Part shown: one piece after another, positions 38,812 through 46,741 of the stretch
Position numbering within the stretch: the first letter of the stretch is position 1
How the letters are laid out: the number at the start of each line of letters is the position of its first letter
Source: Acinetobacter sp. CS-2
GTDB taxonomy: Bacteria; Pseudomonadota; Gammaproteobacteria; Pseudomonadales; Moraxellaceae
Length of the DNA: 64,000 bases
Assembly: GCF_016599715.1 (NCBI RefSeq)
Contig: NZ_CP067019.1
Location: 248,001 to 312,000, forward strand
Direction: 5' to 3'
Notes under the pieces: model-generated
Database searches by the model: none
Seen by the model: only the letters and a program-made list of their open reading frames with translations
What the model was told of the DNA's origin: nothing
Position numbers and translations under genes: made by a program

Positions 38812-40458
38812 ATGAATACGCTGCCTGACTTAAGCCAACTGACCCATGAACAACTGCTGGAATTTACCAGACAGTTGGCAATGCAGCATCAACAACTCGC
38901 AGAAGATAAACAACAATTAGACGTTAAAGTTCAAAATCTTGAAGTATCAAACCAACAATTAGATGTCAAAGTTCAATATCTTGAAGTCACCAATCAACAT
39001 CTTTCCATTCTCACTCAAAAATACGAGCATGAACTGGCGCTGTTTAAAAAGCACAAATTCGGCAGTAAAAACGAACATCTAACCGCAAAACAAATTCATC
39101 TTTGGGATGAAGCGGTTGAAGAAGATATCGCAGCCGTTGATCTGGAACTGGAACGGCTGAATGCAGATAAAACTGATGCAGCGACACAGAAAGCCACAGT
39201 CAACAAACCTAAACGTCGACTGCTGCCCGATCATCTACACACCATTCGTATTGAGCATGAACCTGCATCAACCCAATGCAGTTGTGGCTGCCAGTTACGT
39301 CGTATCGGCGAAGATATCAGTGAAAAACTGCATTTCAGACCGGCACAGTTCTATAAGGAACAGCATGTCCGTGGCAAATGGGTCTGTGATCAGTGCGACA
39401 CTCTGACTCAGCAAGCGATGCCCACCTATGTGATTGATAAAGGCATTGCTTCACCTGAATTGCTCAGCCATGTGTTGGTATCGAAGTATGCCGATCATTT
39501 GCCGCTGTACCGTCAGCGCCTGATCTATCAGCGGGCTGGCATTGATCTGTCCAGATCCACTTTATCTGACTGGATTGGCCGCTGCGGTGTGGAACTGGAA
39601 CCTCTGGCCAATGCCTTAAAACAGGTGGTGTTGCAACAGCGGGTAATCCATGCCGATGAAACGCCGGTCACCATCATGCGGATGGGTGAGAATGAGAAAA
39701 AACCGAAGAAAGGTTATGTCTGGGCCTATGTCACCACACAGTACAATCCAGTTCAAGCGGTGATCTATGACTTTCAGGATAGCCGTTCAGGTCAGCATGC
39801 TGAAGAGTTCCTGAATGGCTGGCAGGGCCATCTGGTCTGTGATGATTACAGTGGTTATAAAGCACGCTTTAAATCAGGCCAGGTCATTGAGGTGGGCTGC
39901 ATGGCACATGCACGTCGTAAATTCCATGAACTGTATGTGACCGGGAAAAGTCAGATCGCTGAACAGGCATTAGTGCTGATTCAGAAACTGTATGCCATAG
40001 AAGCAGAATTAAGAAAAAAGACGGATGGTACAGCGGAACACCGCCGCGAATACCGGCAACAGCACAGTCAACCGGTGATGCAACAACTCTATGAATGGCT
40101 CAACCGACATCATCTGACGGTACCATCGAGTTCTCCAACTGCCAAGGCGATCAATTACACTCTGAAGCGTTGGCCAGCTTTAAGCCGCTATCTGGACGAT
40201 GGCAATCTACCCATTGACAATAATTGGGCCGAAAACCAAATGCGGCCTTGGGCTTTGGGACGTAAGAACTGGCTGTTTGCAGGTTCATTGCGCAGTGGTC
40301 AGCGAGCTGCCAATATCATGACTTTAATCCAGTCAGCAAAGCTGAATGGACTGGATCCGTATGCCTATTTAAGTGATGTGCTGAAAAGGCTGCCGACGCA
40401 TAAAGTGACCCAAATAGAAGAATTACTGCCACACCGCTGGAAATCCGACCAAAATTAA
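38812..40458 (+). CDS. tnpC: IS66 TnpC transposase (copy 1)
   Basis: A 548-residue DDE transposase. An N-terminal coiled coil (residues 10-80) contains a 14-residue repeat (QQLDVKVQ.LEV twice) absent from copy 2. A zinc-finger domain (CSCGCQLRR...CDQC) follows, then the DDE core: IHADETPVT (Asp), LVCDDYSGYKARF (Asp), and a late Glu in NNWAENQMRPWALGRKNWLF. Apart from the coiled coil it is nearly identical to the copy 2 protein. The frame is intact. Confidence 0.94.
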   Translation: MNTLPDLSQLTHEQLLEFTRQLAMQHQQLAEDKQQLDVKVQNLEVSNQQLDVKVQYLEVTNQHLSILTQKYEHELALFKKHKFGSKNEHLTAKQIHLWDEAVEEDIAAVDLELERLNADKTDAATQKATVNKPKRRLLPDHLHTIRIEHEPASTQCSCGCQLRRIGEDISEKLHFRPAQFYKEQHVRGKWVCDQCDTLTQQAMPTYVIDKGIASPELLSHVLVSKYADHLPLYRQRLIYQRAGIDLSRSTLSDWIGRCGVELEPLANALKQVVLQQRVIHADETPVTIMRMGENEKKPKKGYVWAYVTTQYNPVQAVIYDFQDSRSGQHAEEFLNGWQGHLVCDDYSGYKARFKSGQVIEVGCMAHARRKFHELYVTGKSQIAEQALVLIQKLYAIEAELRKKTDGTAEHRREYRQQHSQPVMQQLYEWLNRHHLTVPSSSPTAKAINYTLKRWPALSRYLDDGNLPIDNNWAENQMRPWALGRKNWLFAGSLRSGQRAANIMTLIQSAKLNGLDPYAYLSDVLKRLPTHKVTQIEELLPHRWKSDQN

Positions 40459-40489
40459 AAAATAGGCATGGGATTCAGCGGACGCTTAC

Positions 40490-42182
40490 TTAATTTTTTT
40501 CTTCTTTTAAAGTAATAGTAGTAATCCCAATTTTTCTTAGAGCATTCAATAAAGTTGATTCACCCTCTGACAAACCAGCAGATTTTGAGTGTCTAAAAAC
40601 AAATAACTGGGTAACCATATTGGAGCCCAAGATGGTTGTTGTATAAGAGCCTTCTGATAAAGGCAGACTTTCCATGAGATCAGAAATATACTGTTCAAAT
40701 TGTTCTAGGGTTCTTGACCTAAATATTACTCCAGCATGTCCACGTTCCTTTAGGACGCTTTCTCCATATACAGTTGAAACATAAGTCGCTGGTTGTATAT
40801 CGAAAATATAAACTGGTGGGGAATTTACAAGAGATAATCGAATGACCAATGCCCCACGGAGTGCTGTCTTGGATGAATCAGCGTAACACCAGTTTATATG
40901 AGCTTGTTCTTCTGAACTTGTAATAAAGGCCATAAGAGTTGGTTTATCATCGTAATCAAATTCTTCCTCAAAAGTGTAATAGTGTACTGCATTGACAATA
41001 CTGGGATTTAATCTGCGTGCTTTTAAGCAAGCATTCCAAAGGCCCATAATTCTTCCATGATCTGGAGCTTCAAACTCCGTTGCCTTATCTTCATCAGTAG
41101 TTGGCTTGATTTGGGAGTTAAGAACGTCTTTAGAGCTATCTGGTTGCCCTGTACCAATTGTATTTGTTTCCTTTGTATTTTTCTTTCTTTGTGGTTGGGT
41201 GATGGTTTTTTCATGTTTTGTTTTACTTTTCTCTCCTACTGGTCCTGTTCCTAACCAGGTGAATTCATGACCTAAAATAACTGATTGTGATAATGGTTTG
41301 CGCCCCCCTTGATCTTCAGATACGTTAATCTGACCAGGACCTAGTTGCAATTGAGGAGGATTAGGTGAGTTAACATCTACAGGTTTTTTAATGCGGTGAA
41401 TTACTTTTGGAACGCGTCTGATGAGTGTTTGATCAGGTAATTCTATTCCAAGAATAGTCAAGGCTAAAAAGGCATTGGTGTTAGGGAGACAGAAACCTGA
41501 AACCCTAATTTTTCTCGTTTCCTCATGCCACGGCATTACTTTAGGATATATATGATTTCTTTGAGTAAAATCATCATGTTTTGCAATACTGCTAAATAAG
41601 ATCCTTACGGCATCCTGGGTATATTCGCTGTATTTATAGTAGGCAATAAATACATGATCATCTAATGTGAGGCTATCACCTATAAGGATAGTCCAGATAT
41701 TTTCCTCTTCTGGGTGAGGGGTGTAAAGCCGTTCATGTCTTTCGGCCTCATCATATGTCGTCAGAATTCTAGGAAGTTCTGTAGAGATACCATATCCTCT
41801 CACCAGAAATTCAAAACAAGGTACGAGAAGCTCCTTATATTCCTGATCCTTTAAAGAGAAAGAAATACAATTCTCACGTTGGCCTGGATTAATATAAAAT
41901 TTATTCCTATCTGAGAAGAAATGATCTATTTTCCCTGTCTTTTCGTCTCGCTTATATGTTTGAACATAGGTATGTTTAAAATCCGTATGGTCAATATCAA
42001 ATTCCCGTATTTCCAAGGGAATATATTTAACCAATCGTTCATGGTGCCAAACTGTGCCAATAGGCCAAGACACCAAATCTGTTATATTGGCATCAATAAA
42101 AATAAAATTATCTGTGGGTGTGTCATCTTCCAGAAGTTCCCTAAAAGCAACATGAACTTTAGGTTGAATAGTTCTACGATCA
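40490..42182 (-). pseudogene. fifth CBASS-operon gene, 3' part (TnsE-like?), split by IS66 copy 2
   Basis: This is the larger part of a gene whose first 44 codons lie at 44703-44833. Removing IS66 copy 2 and one TSD copy restores a single frame of 607 residues (...WWYGALAKA + DRRTIQPKVHVAF...). Layout: an N-terminal region to about 310, a long hydrophilic linker about 320-440 (TQPQRKKNTKETNTIG), and a C-terminal domain (PVYIFDIQPATYVSTVYGES..). The pieces LLVPCFEFLVRGYGISTELPR, HEFTWLGTG and the Tyr-Ile-Phe-Asp-Ile...STV stretch remind me of Tn7 TnsE (same length, same linker-then-C-domain plan). This is weak, from memory. The gene lies 44 bases after cap4, so it was in the CBASS operon. Confidence 0.6.
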
Positions 42183-42190
42183 GCTTTTGC
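42183..42190. repeat. 8 bp target duplication of IS66 copy 2, left (GCTTTTGC)
   Basis: GCTTTTGC at 42183-42190 is repeated at 44703-44710. It lies inside the coding sequence of the fifth CBASS-operon gene (codons for Ala-Lys-Ala on the minus strand). Confidence 0.94.
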
Positions 42191-42221
42191 GTAAGCGTCC
42201 GCTGAATCCCATGCCTATTTT

Positions 42222-43826
42222 TTAATTTTGGTCGGATTTCCAGCGGTGTGGCAGTAATTCTTCTATTTGGGTCACTTTATGCGTCGGCAGCCTTTTCAGC
42301 ACATCACTTAAATAGGCATACGGATCCAGTCCATTCAGCTTTGCTGACTGGATTAAAGTCATGATATTGGCAGCTCGTTGGCCGCTGCGCAGCGAACCTG
42401 CAAACAGCCAGTTCTTACGTCCCAACGCCCAGGGGCGCATCTGATTTTCAATCCAGTTATTGCAAATCGGTAGATTGCCATCATCCAAATAGCGGCTTAA
42501 AGCTGGCCAACGCTTCAGAGTGTAATTGATGGCCTTGGCGGTGGGAGAACTCGATGGCACCGTCAGATGATGTTGGTTGAGCCATTCATATAGTTGTTGC
42601 ATCACCGGTTGGCTATGCTGTTGTCGGTATTCGCGGCGGTCTTCCGCTGTACCATCCGTCTTTTTCCTGAGTTCTGCTTCTATGGCATACAGTTTCTGAA
42701 TCAGCACTAATGCCTGTTCAGCGACCTGACTTTTCCCGGTCACATGCAGTTCATGGAATTTACGACGTGCATGGGCCATGCAGCCCACCTCAATGACCTG
42801 GCCTGATTTAAAGCGTGCTTTATAACCACTGTAATCATCACAGACCAGATGACCCTGCCAGCCTTTCAGGAACTCTTCAGCATGCTGACCTGAACGACTA
42901 TCCTGAAAGTCATAGATCACCGCTTGAACTGGATTGTACTGTGTGGTGGCATAGGCCCAGACATAACCTTTCTTCGGTTTTTTCTCATCATCACCCATCC
43001 GCATGATGGTGACCGGCGTTTCATCGGCATGGATCACCCGCTGTTGCAACACCACCTGTTTTAAGGCATTAGCCAGAGGTTCCAGTTCCACACCGCAGCG
43101 ACCAATCCAGTCAGATAAAGTGGATCTGGACAGATCAATGCCAGCCCGCTGATAGATCAGGCGCTGACGGTACAGCGGTAAATGATCGGCATACTTCGAT
43201 ACCAGCACATGGCTGAGCAGTTCAGGTGAAGCAATGCCTTTATCAATCACATAGGCAGGCATCGCTTGCTGAGTCAGGGTGTCACACTGATCACAGACCC
43301 ATTTGCCACGGACATGCTGTTCCTTGTAGAACTGTGCCGGTCTGAAATGCAGTTTTTCACTGATATCTTCGCCGATACGACGTAACTGGCAGCCACAACT
43401 GCATTGGGTTGATGCAGGTTCATGCTCAATACGGATGGTGTGTAGATGATCTGGCAGCAGTCGACGTTTAGGTTTGTTGACTGTGGCTTTCTGTGTCGCT
43501 GCATGGGTTTTATCTGCATTTAATCGTTCTAATTCCAGATCAACGGCTGCGATATCTTCTTCGACCGCCTCATCCCATAGATGGATTTGTTTTGCGGTGA
43601 GATGTTCGTTTTTACTGCCGAATTTATGCTTTTTAAACAGCGCCAGTTCATGCTCGTATTTTTGATTGAGAATAGAAAGATGCTGAACTTTGGCATCCAA
43701 TTGCTGGTTTGATTTTTCTAATTCTTGATTTGATTGTGCCAGAGACTGATGCTGCATCGCCAACTGCCGGGTAAATTCCAGCAGTTGTTCATGGGTCAGT
43801 TGGCTTAAATCAGGCAGCGTATTCAT
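42222..43826 (-). CDS. tnpC: IS66 TnpC transposase (copy 2)
   Basis: A 534-residue transposase from the ATG at 43826 (MNTLPDLSQLTHEQ), matching the copy 1 start; the frame extends further upstream but that part is not conserved. Zinc-finger and DDE motifs are the same as in copy 1 (IHADETPVT, LVCDDYSGYKARF), with NNWIENQMRP in place of NNWAENQMRP at the catalytic Glu. The coiled coil is 14 residues shorter. Confidence 0.93.
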   Translation of the reverse strand: MNTLPDLSQLTHEQLLEFTRQLAMQHQSLAQSNQELEKSNQQLDAKVQHLSILNQKYEHELALFKKHKFGSKNEHLTAKQIHLWDEAVEEDIAAVDLELERLNADKTHAATQKATVNKPKRRLLPDHLHTIRIEHEPASTQCSCGCQLRRIGEDISEKLHFRPAQFYKEQHVRGKWVCDQCDTLTQQAMPAYVIDKGIASPELLSHVLVSKYADHLPLYRQRLIYQRAGIDLSRSTLSDWIGRCGVELEPLANALKQVVLQQRVIHADETPVTIMRMGDDEKKPKKGYVWAYATTQYNPVQAVIYDFQDSRSGQHAEEFLKGWQGHLVCDDYSGYKARFKSGQVIEVGCMAHARRKFHELHVTGKSQVAEQALVLIQKLYAIEAELRKKTDGTAEDRREYRQQHSQPVMQQLYEWLNQHHLTVPSSSPTAKAINYTLKRWPALSRYLDDGNLPICNNWIENQMRPWALGRKNWLFAGSLRSGQRAANIMTLIQSAKLNGLDPYAYLSDVLKRLPTHKVTQIEELLPHRWKSDQN

Positions 43827-43900
43827 GACCGCAGTATGCCTGAGGTCATGAAGAGAATGAAATAGAACGTTTGGAGGATGGCAGAATAGCCGAGCTTGGT

Positions 43901-44236
43901 TTAGAGCATCGTGACCACCTGCTGTCGTCCAATGCGCTGCCAAGGCAAACCCTGGATTAATGCCTGTAACTGTTCCGGGTTGAGAGCTACGTTTTCACCC
44001 TGGTGAACTTTAGCCCAGTGGAATTTTCCCTGTTCCAGCCGCCTGGCACACAGCCAGATGCCCAGTCCATCATGTACCAGCACTTTCATACGATGGCCAC
44101 GTTTATTACAGAACAGGTAGGCGCAATGCGGTTTGATTGAGCCAAAGGCTTTCATAATCTGCGCCATGGCCGTATCCATTCCTGCACGCATATCCATGGG
44201 CTGAGTAGACAACCAGATTTCATCGATACGGATCAT
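43901..44236 (-). CDS. tnpB: IS66 TnpB accessory protein (copy 2)
   Basis: A 111-residue IS66 Orf2 protein, start ATG 44236, overlapping the tnpA stop by four bases (ATGA) exactly as in copy 1. Over 90 percent identical to the copy 1 protein by eye. Confidence 0.92.
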   Translation of the reverse strand: MIRIDEIWLSTQPMDMRAGMDTAMAQIMKAFGSIKPHCAYLFCNKRGHRMKVLVHDGLGIWLCARRLEQGKFHWAKVHQGENVALNPEQLQALIQGLPWQRIGRQQVVTML

Positions 44237-44616
44237 GTTGCCAGCACCTTGAGTAATTCTGCCAAGGCAGGTATTTCTGATACTTGCCATTTCAAGCCAA
44301 TTTCTGCTTTTGAGTGGGGTAAAGTAATTTGAACTTTTAACATGTCAGTAGGAGTAGGATCTAATGGTGCAGAGCAAGATAAGGCAATAAATGCAGGTTT
44401 ATTCGGTAGTGGTGAGCGATCACTCCCTGGCTTAGCATCAATTAAGCGAATCCATTTGGATACAAGATTTGTATTCAATCCATGTTGCAAAGCGACTGAA
44501 GCAATTGAAACGTCCGGTGCTTTACAAGCCTGAACGATCTGCTGTTTAAATTCAGCACTGTATGTTCTTCGTTTTTTCGCAAGAGGTGCGATGGATGTCT
44601 GATTATTTGTAGTCAT
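44233..44616 (-). CDS. tnpA: IS66 TnpA accessory protein (copy 2)
   Basis: A 127-residue helix-turn-helix TnpA (KKRRTYSAEFKQQIVQACKAPD...HGLNTNLVSKWIRL). Only about half of the residues match the copy 1 TnpA, and the C-terminal half hardly aligns, although tnpB and tnpC of the two copies are nearly the same. Confidence 0.9.
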   Translation of the reverse strand: MTTNNQTSIAPLAKKRRTYSAEFKQQIVQACKAPDVSIASVALQHGLNTNLVSKWIRLIDAKPGSDRSPLPNKPAFIALSCSAPLDPTPTDMLKVQITLPHSKAEIGLKWQVSEIPALAELLKVLAT

Positions 44617-44702
44617 AAATTTAAGTCCCCACTTGTTTCTAAGTGGGGACTAAATTAAGGCTTATAGGATGAATTCAGAAGGTGTGTTCAGCGGACGCTT
44701 AC

Positions 44703-44833
44703 GCTTTTGCTAACGCCCCATACCACCAAACCATTAAGAACTTTTCAGCATTGGATTCAAGAACTTTGAATGCGGGTGATTTTTTTTTATCTGAAGAGTT
44801 ATCCGTATTTTCTTCATTAGAATGATTGTTCAT
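44703..44833 (-). pseudogene. fifth CBASS-operon gene, 5' part (44 codons)
   Basis: Start ATG 44833 follows a GAGAGG ribosome-binding site, 44 bases after the cap4 stop. The coding sequence MNNHSNEENTDNSSDKKKSP...VWWYGALAKA runs into the right end of IS66 copy 2 and continues in frame at 42182. The protein would begin with a hydrophilic, disordered-looking segment of about 20 residues. Confidence 0.8.
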
Positions 44834-44877
44834 GATCAACCTCTCTATTGGTAATATTATCGACTAGTTAATTCTTC

Positions 44878-46272
44878 TTATAAGTTCAGTTCGGCTGTAG
44901 GGATGTATTGCCCATCTACCCAATCGTAAAGCTGGATATCACAAACACCATTCAAGCGATGTCCCAAGGCCATGGCAAAAACTGAGGGTGCTTTAATAAA
45001 GAGGTGTAATTTAGATAACTTATTTTCAGATTTGAATGAAACTAAAGCGGATTTTGCCTCTCTGATAGCAAGATTTAGAGTTTCCATATTATCAATGGCA
45101 TGAGAGCTTTCTAAATTCAGTCTAGGTAAGCTCTTTACTTCATTAGTCGTAGAGTCAATGTCTTTACCTATCGCTGTAGGAAATCCAATAGTGACTATGG
45201 CTTCAGTTTCACTCTGTAGCTCAACAGAGTCGATTTTAGTAAAAAATTGTCCCTCTTTCTGTTTATGGTCATCAGTGCGATAAATGAGGCCATTATGTTC
45301 TATTTCGAGTAGGAAATTACGTGTGGCACTAAAAACATAGCCAAGCATACATGCAGTGGATATTCTTTGTTTGCCATCTATAAGGAGGGTTCTACGGTCA
45401 CCACTATTATGAATGAAATCCCCAATCGATACTGCTTTTTTGATTAGGCTGTTCCAGTCGCTGGAGGTTTTTTGAGCACGATCAGGACCATTGAAATCAC
45501 TAATATCTAAGTTTAAGTCTTGGTGCTGACTGGATGACGCTGAAAGATTAATTTTAATAGGATCTGATAGCCATTGGGTTCTATCTTCTTCAAGAGCATG
45601 GCAAATAAAATTTTCAAAGTCTTTGCGATGTATTGGACCAAAAGAAGAACGAGAAATCAGGTTTTTAAACTGATCTCTTAACTGTTTGGCTTTACGTGTA
45701 GTGAGTTCGATATTGGATAATTTCTCTTCTATTTCGCCTATAAATACAGAGTCGCTATCTTCCGCATTGAAAGACAGGAAATCAACATGATCAAGTGCAA
45801 ACTCAGCAAGTGAGGTTTCGAATCCCTTATCGCTACACCACTGAAGAATATCCTGACGACTTTTTTGTAAAATCACAGAATCTGCACTGTATGAAGAGCC
45901 AACTCCTCTAATTCTTTCAATCTGGGCAAGAAATGGGTGAAGTGTAGAGGTATAGAGTGGGCATACTAAACCAAAGCGAGTAAATTCACTTGATGGAATA
46001 TCAAACGCCTCCTTGAAGCGCTTAATTTCTTTCCAGAAGTCTGTAGAAGTCAGCGAATGATTTTTAGCTTCATACATGACACGCTGGAAATCTTTCTCTG
46101 AAGAGAAGTAGCAAACCTCAACATCACCTATTGATTCACTCACAATGTGACTAAAAGCACTTTCAGATAGCCATAGTGGCAAGTTCTTTAATACAAAAGC
46201 ATCTTGATATTCAAACCCTACTCGTGCAATTGCACCACCAGTTGATTGTTTTTCTAACAGACTTGCACTCAT
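44878..46272 (-). CDS. cap4: Cap4-type CBASS effector (DUF4297 nuclease + SAVED)
   Basis: A 464-residue two-domain effector. The N-terminal part (about 1-210) is a DUF4297-type PD-(D/E)XK nuclease: GFEYQDAFVLKN, then SIGDVEVCY (D50) and VMYEAKNH (E68, K70). The C-terminal part (about 300-464) is a SAVED sensor, recognisable at the end as KLHLFIKAPSVFAMALGHRLN...IQLYDW...YIPTAEL. Cap4 proteins bind cyclic oligonucleotides through SAVED, oligomerise and degrade double-stranded DNA without sequence choice; Acinetobacter homologues have been characterised. It lies two bases after cap3. The nuclease and sensor look intact. Confidence 0.88.
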   Translation of the reverse strand: MSASLLEKQSTGGAIARVGFEYQDAFVLKNLPLWLSESAFSHIVSESIGDVEVCYFSSEKDFQRVMYEAKNHSLTSTDFWKEIKRFKEAFDIPSSEFTRFGLVCPLYTSTLHPFLAQIERIRGVGSSYSADSVILQKSRQDILQWCSDKGFETSLAEFALDHVDFLSFNAEDSDSVFIGEIEEKLSNIELTTRKAKQLRDQFKNLISRSSFGPIHRKDFENFICHALEEDRTQWLSDPIKINLSASSSQHQDLNLDISDFNGPDRAQKTSSDWNSLIKKAVSIGDFIHNSGDRRTLLIDGKQRISTACMLGYVFSATRNFLLEIEHNGLIYRTDDHKQKEGQFFTKIDSVELQSETEAIVTIGFPTAIGKDIDSTTNEVKSLPRLNLESSHAIDNMETLNLAIREAKSALVSFKSENKLSKLHLFIKAPSVFAMALGHRLNGVCDIQLYDWVDGQYIPTAELNL

Positions 46273-46274
46273 TA

Positions 46275-46736
46275 TTATCTCTCTAAATCTAGGTTGGATC
46301 GGTAACAGGAACCATCTGGTAGGTAGGTGTGGGCGCTGCCCTCAAGATGATTGTTTTTTAAATGGAAAATCAGTAAGACTACAAAATTTGCACCCACTTT
46401 TGGATCGGACACCAATTCCCTCATGGTGTGATGGTCTTTACTGCTGGGTTGTACACTAAAGAGAGGATGGCTATGCCATTCACCTAAATAGTTAAATTTT
46501 TGATAATTATTGTTTGTTGATTTATGAAAAAGGCGGATTGCTTTAATAGCATCCGTAATTCCACGTACAAAGGATGCTATTGTTCCACTCTTTTGAACAG
46601 TTAATGAGCTAACTCTAAAATGGTTTGTACCTATATGCTCACCCATTAAAACACCGCCACATTCGTGGGTTCCAGACTTCAAAAGGGCTTTTATCAGTAA
46701 AATTTGTATATCAGTAGGAATGGATATTGTCAGCAT
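46275..46736 (-). CDS. cap3: Cap3-type JAMM/MPN deconjugase of CBASS
   Basis: A 153-residue JAB1/MPN-fold zinc isopeptidase. The JAMM motif is complete: E25 in HECGGVLMGEH, H88-S-H90-P, and S98-x2-D101 (EWHSHPLFSVQPSSKD). In type II CBASS, Cap3 removes the conjugate that Cap2 makes between the C-terminus of the CD-NTase and target molecules, and so tunes the enzyme. Five bases separate it from cap2 and two from cap4, so the genes are co-transcribed. Confidence 0.9.
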   Translation of the reverse strand: MLTISIPTDIQILLIKALLKSGTHECGGVLMGEHIGTNHFRVSSLTVQKSGTIASFVRGITDAIKAIRLFHKSTNNNYQKFNYLGEWHSHPLFSVQPSSKDHHTMRELVSDPKVGANFVVLLIFHLKNNHLEGSAHTYLPDGSCYRSNLDLER

Positions 46737-46741
46737 CAGTA

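Larger units (their letters stand above)
37896..40489 (+). mobile_element. IS66-family element, copy 1 (2594 bp)
   Basis: Terminal repeats GTAAGCGTCCGCTGA (left) and TCAGCGGACGCTTAC (right), three genes tnpA-tnpB-tnpC, and a perfect 8 bp duplication TTAATTTT. It has landed exactly on the stop codon of the minus-strand gene that ends at 40490; the duplicated bases keep the TAA, so that protein end is unchanged. It is in opposite orientation to IS66 copy 2. Confidence 0.94.
42191..44702 (-). mobile_element. IS66-family element, copy 2 (2512 bp)
   Basis: Terminal repeats GTAAGCGTCCGCTGA / TCAGCGGACGCTTAC and a perfect 8 bp duplication GCTTTTGC. It carries tnpA-tnpB-tnpC on the minus strand, opposite to copy 1, about 1.7 kb away. 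It interrupts the fifth CBASS-operon gene after codon 44. Both copies keep their own target duplications, so they entered independently and have not recombined with each other by inversion. Confidence 0.94.

Noticed and set aside
42077..42190. Starting the fifth CBASS-operon gene at the TTG 42076
   Set aside because: The frame is open upstream to the IS66 end and joins the 44-codon segment beyond it, so the TTG is internal.
37896..44702. Composite transposon bounded by the two IS66 elements
   Set aside because: Each element has its own different 8 bp duplication (TTAATTTT, GCTTTTGC), so they entered independently and did not move the segment together.
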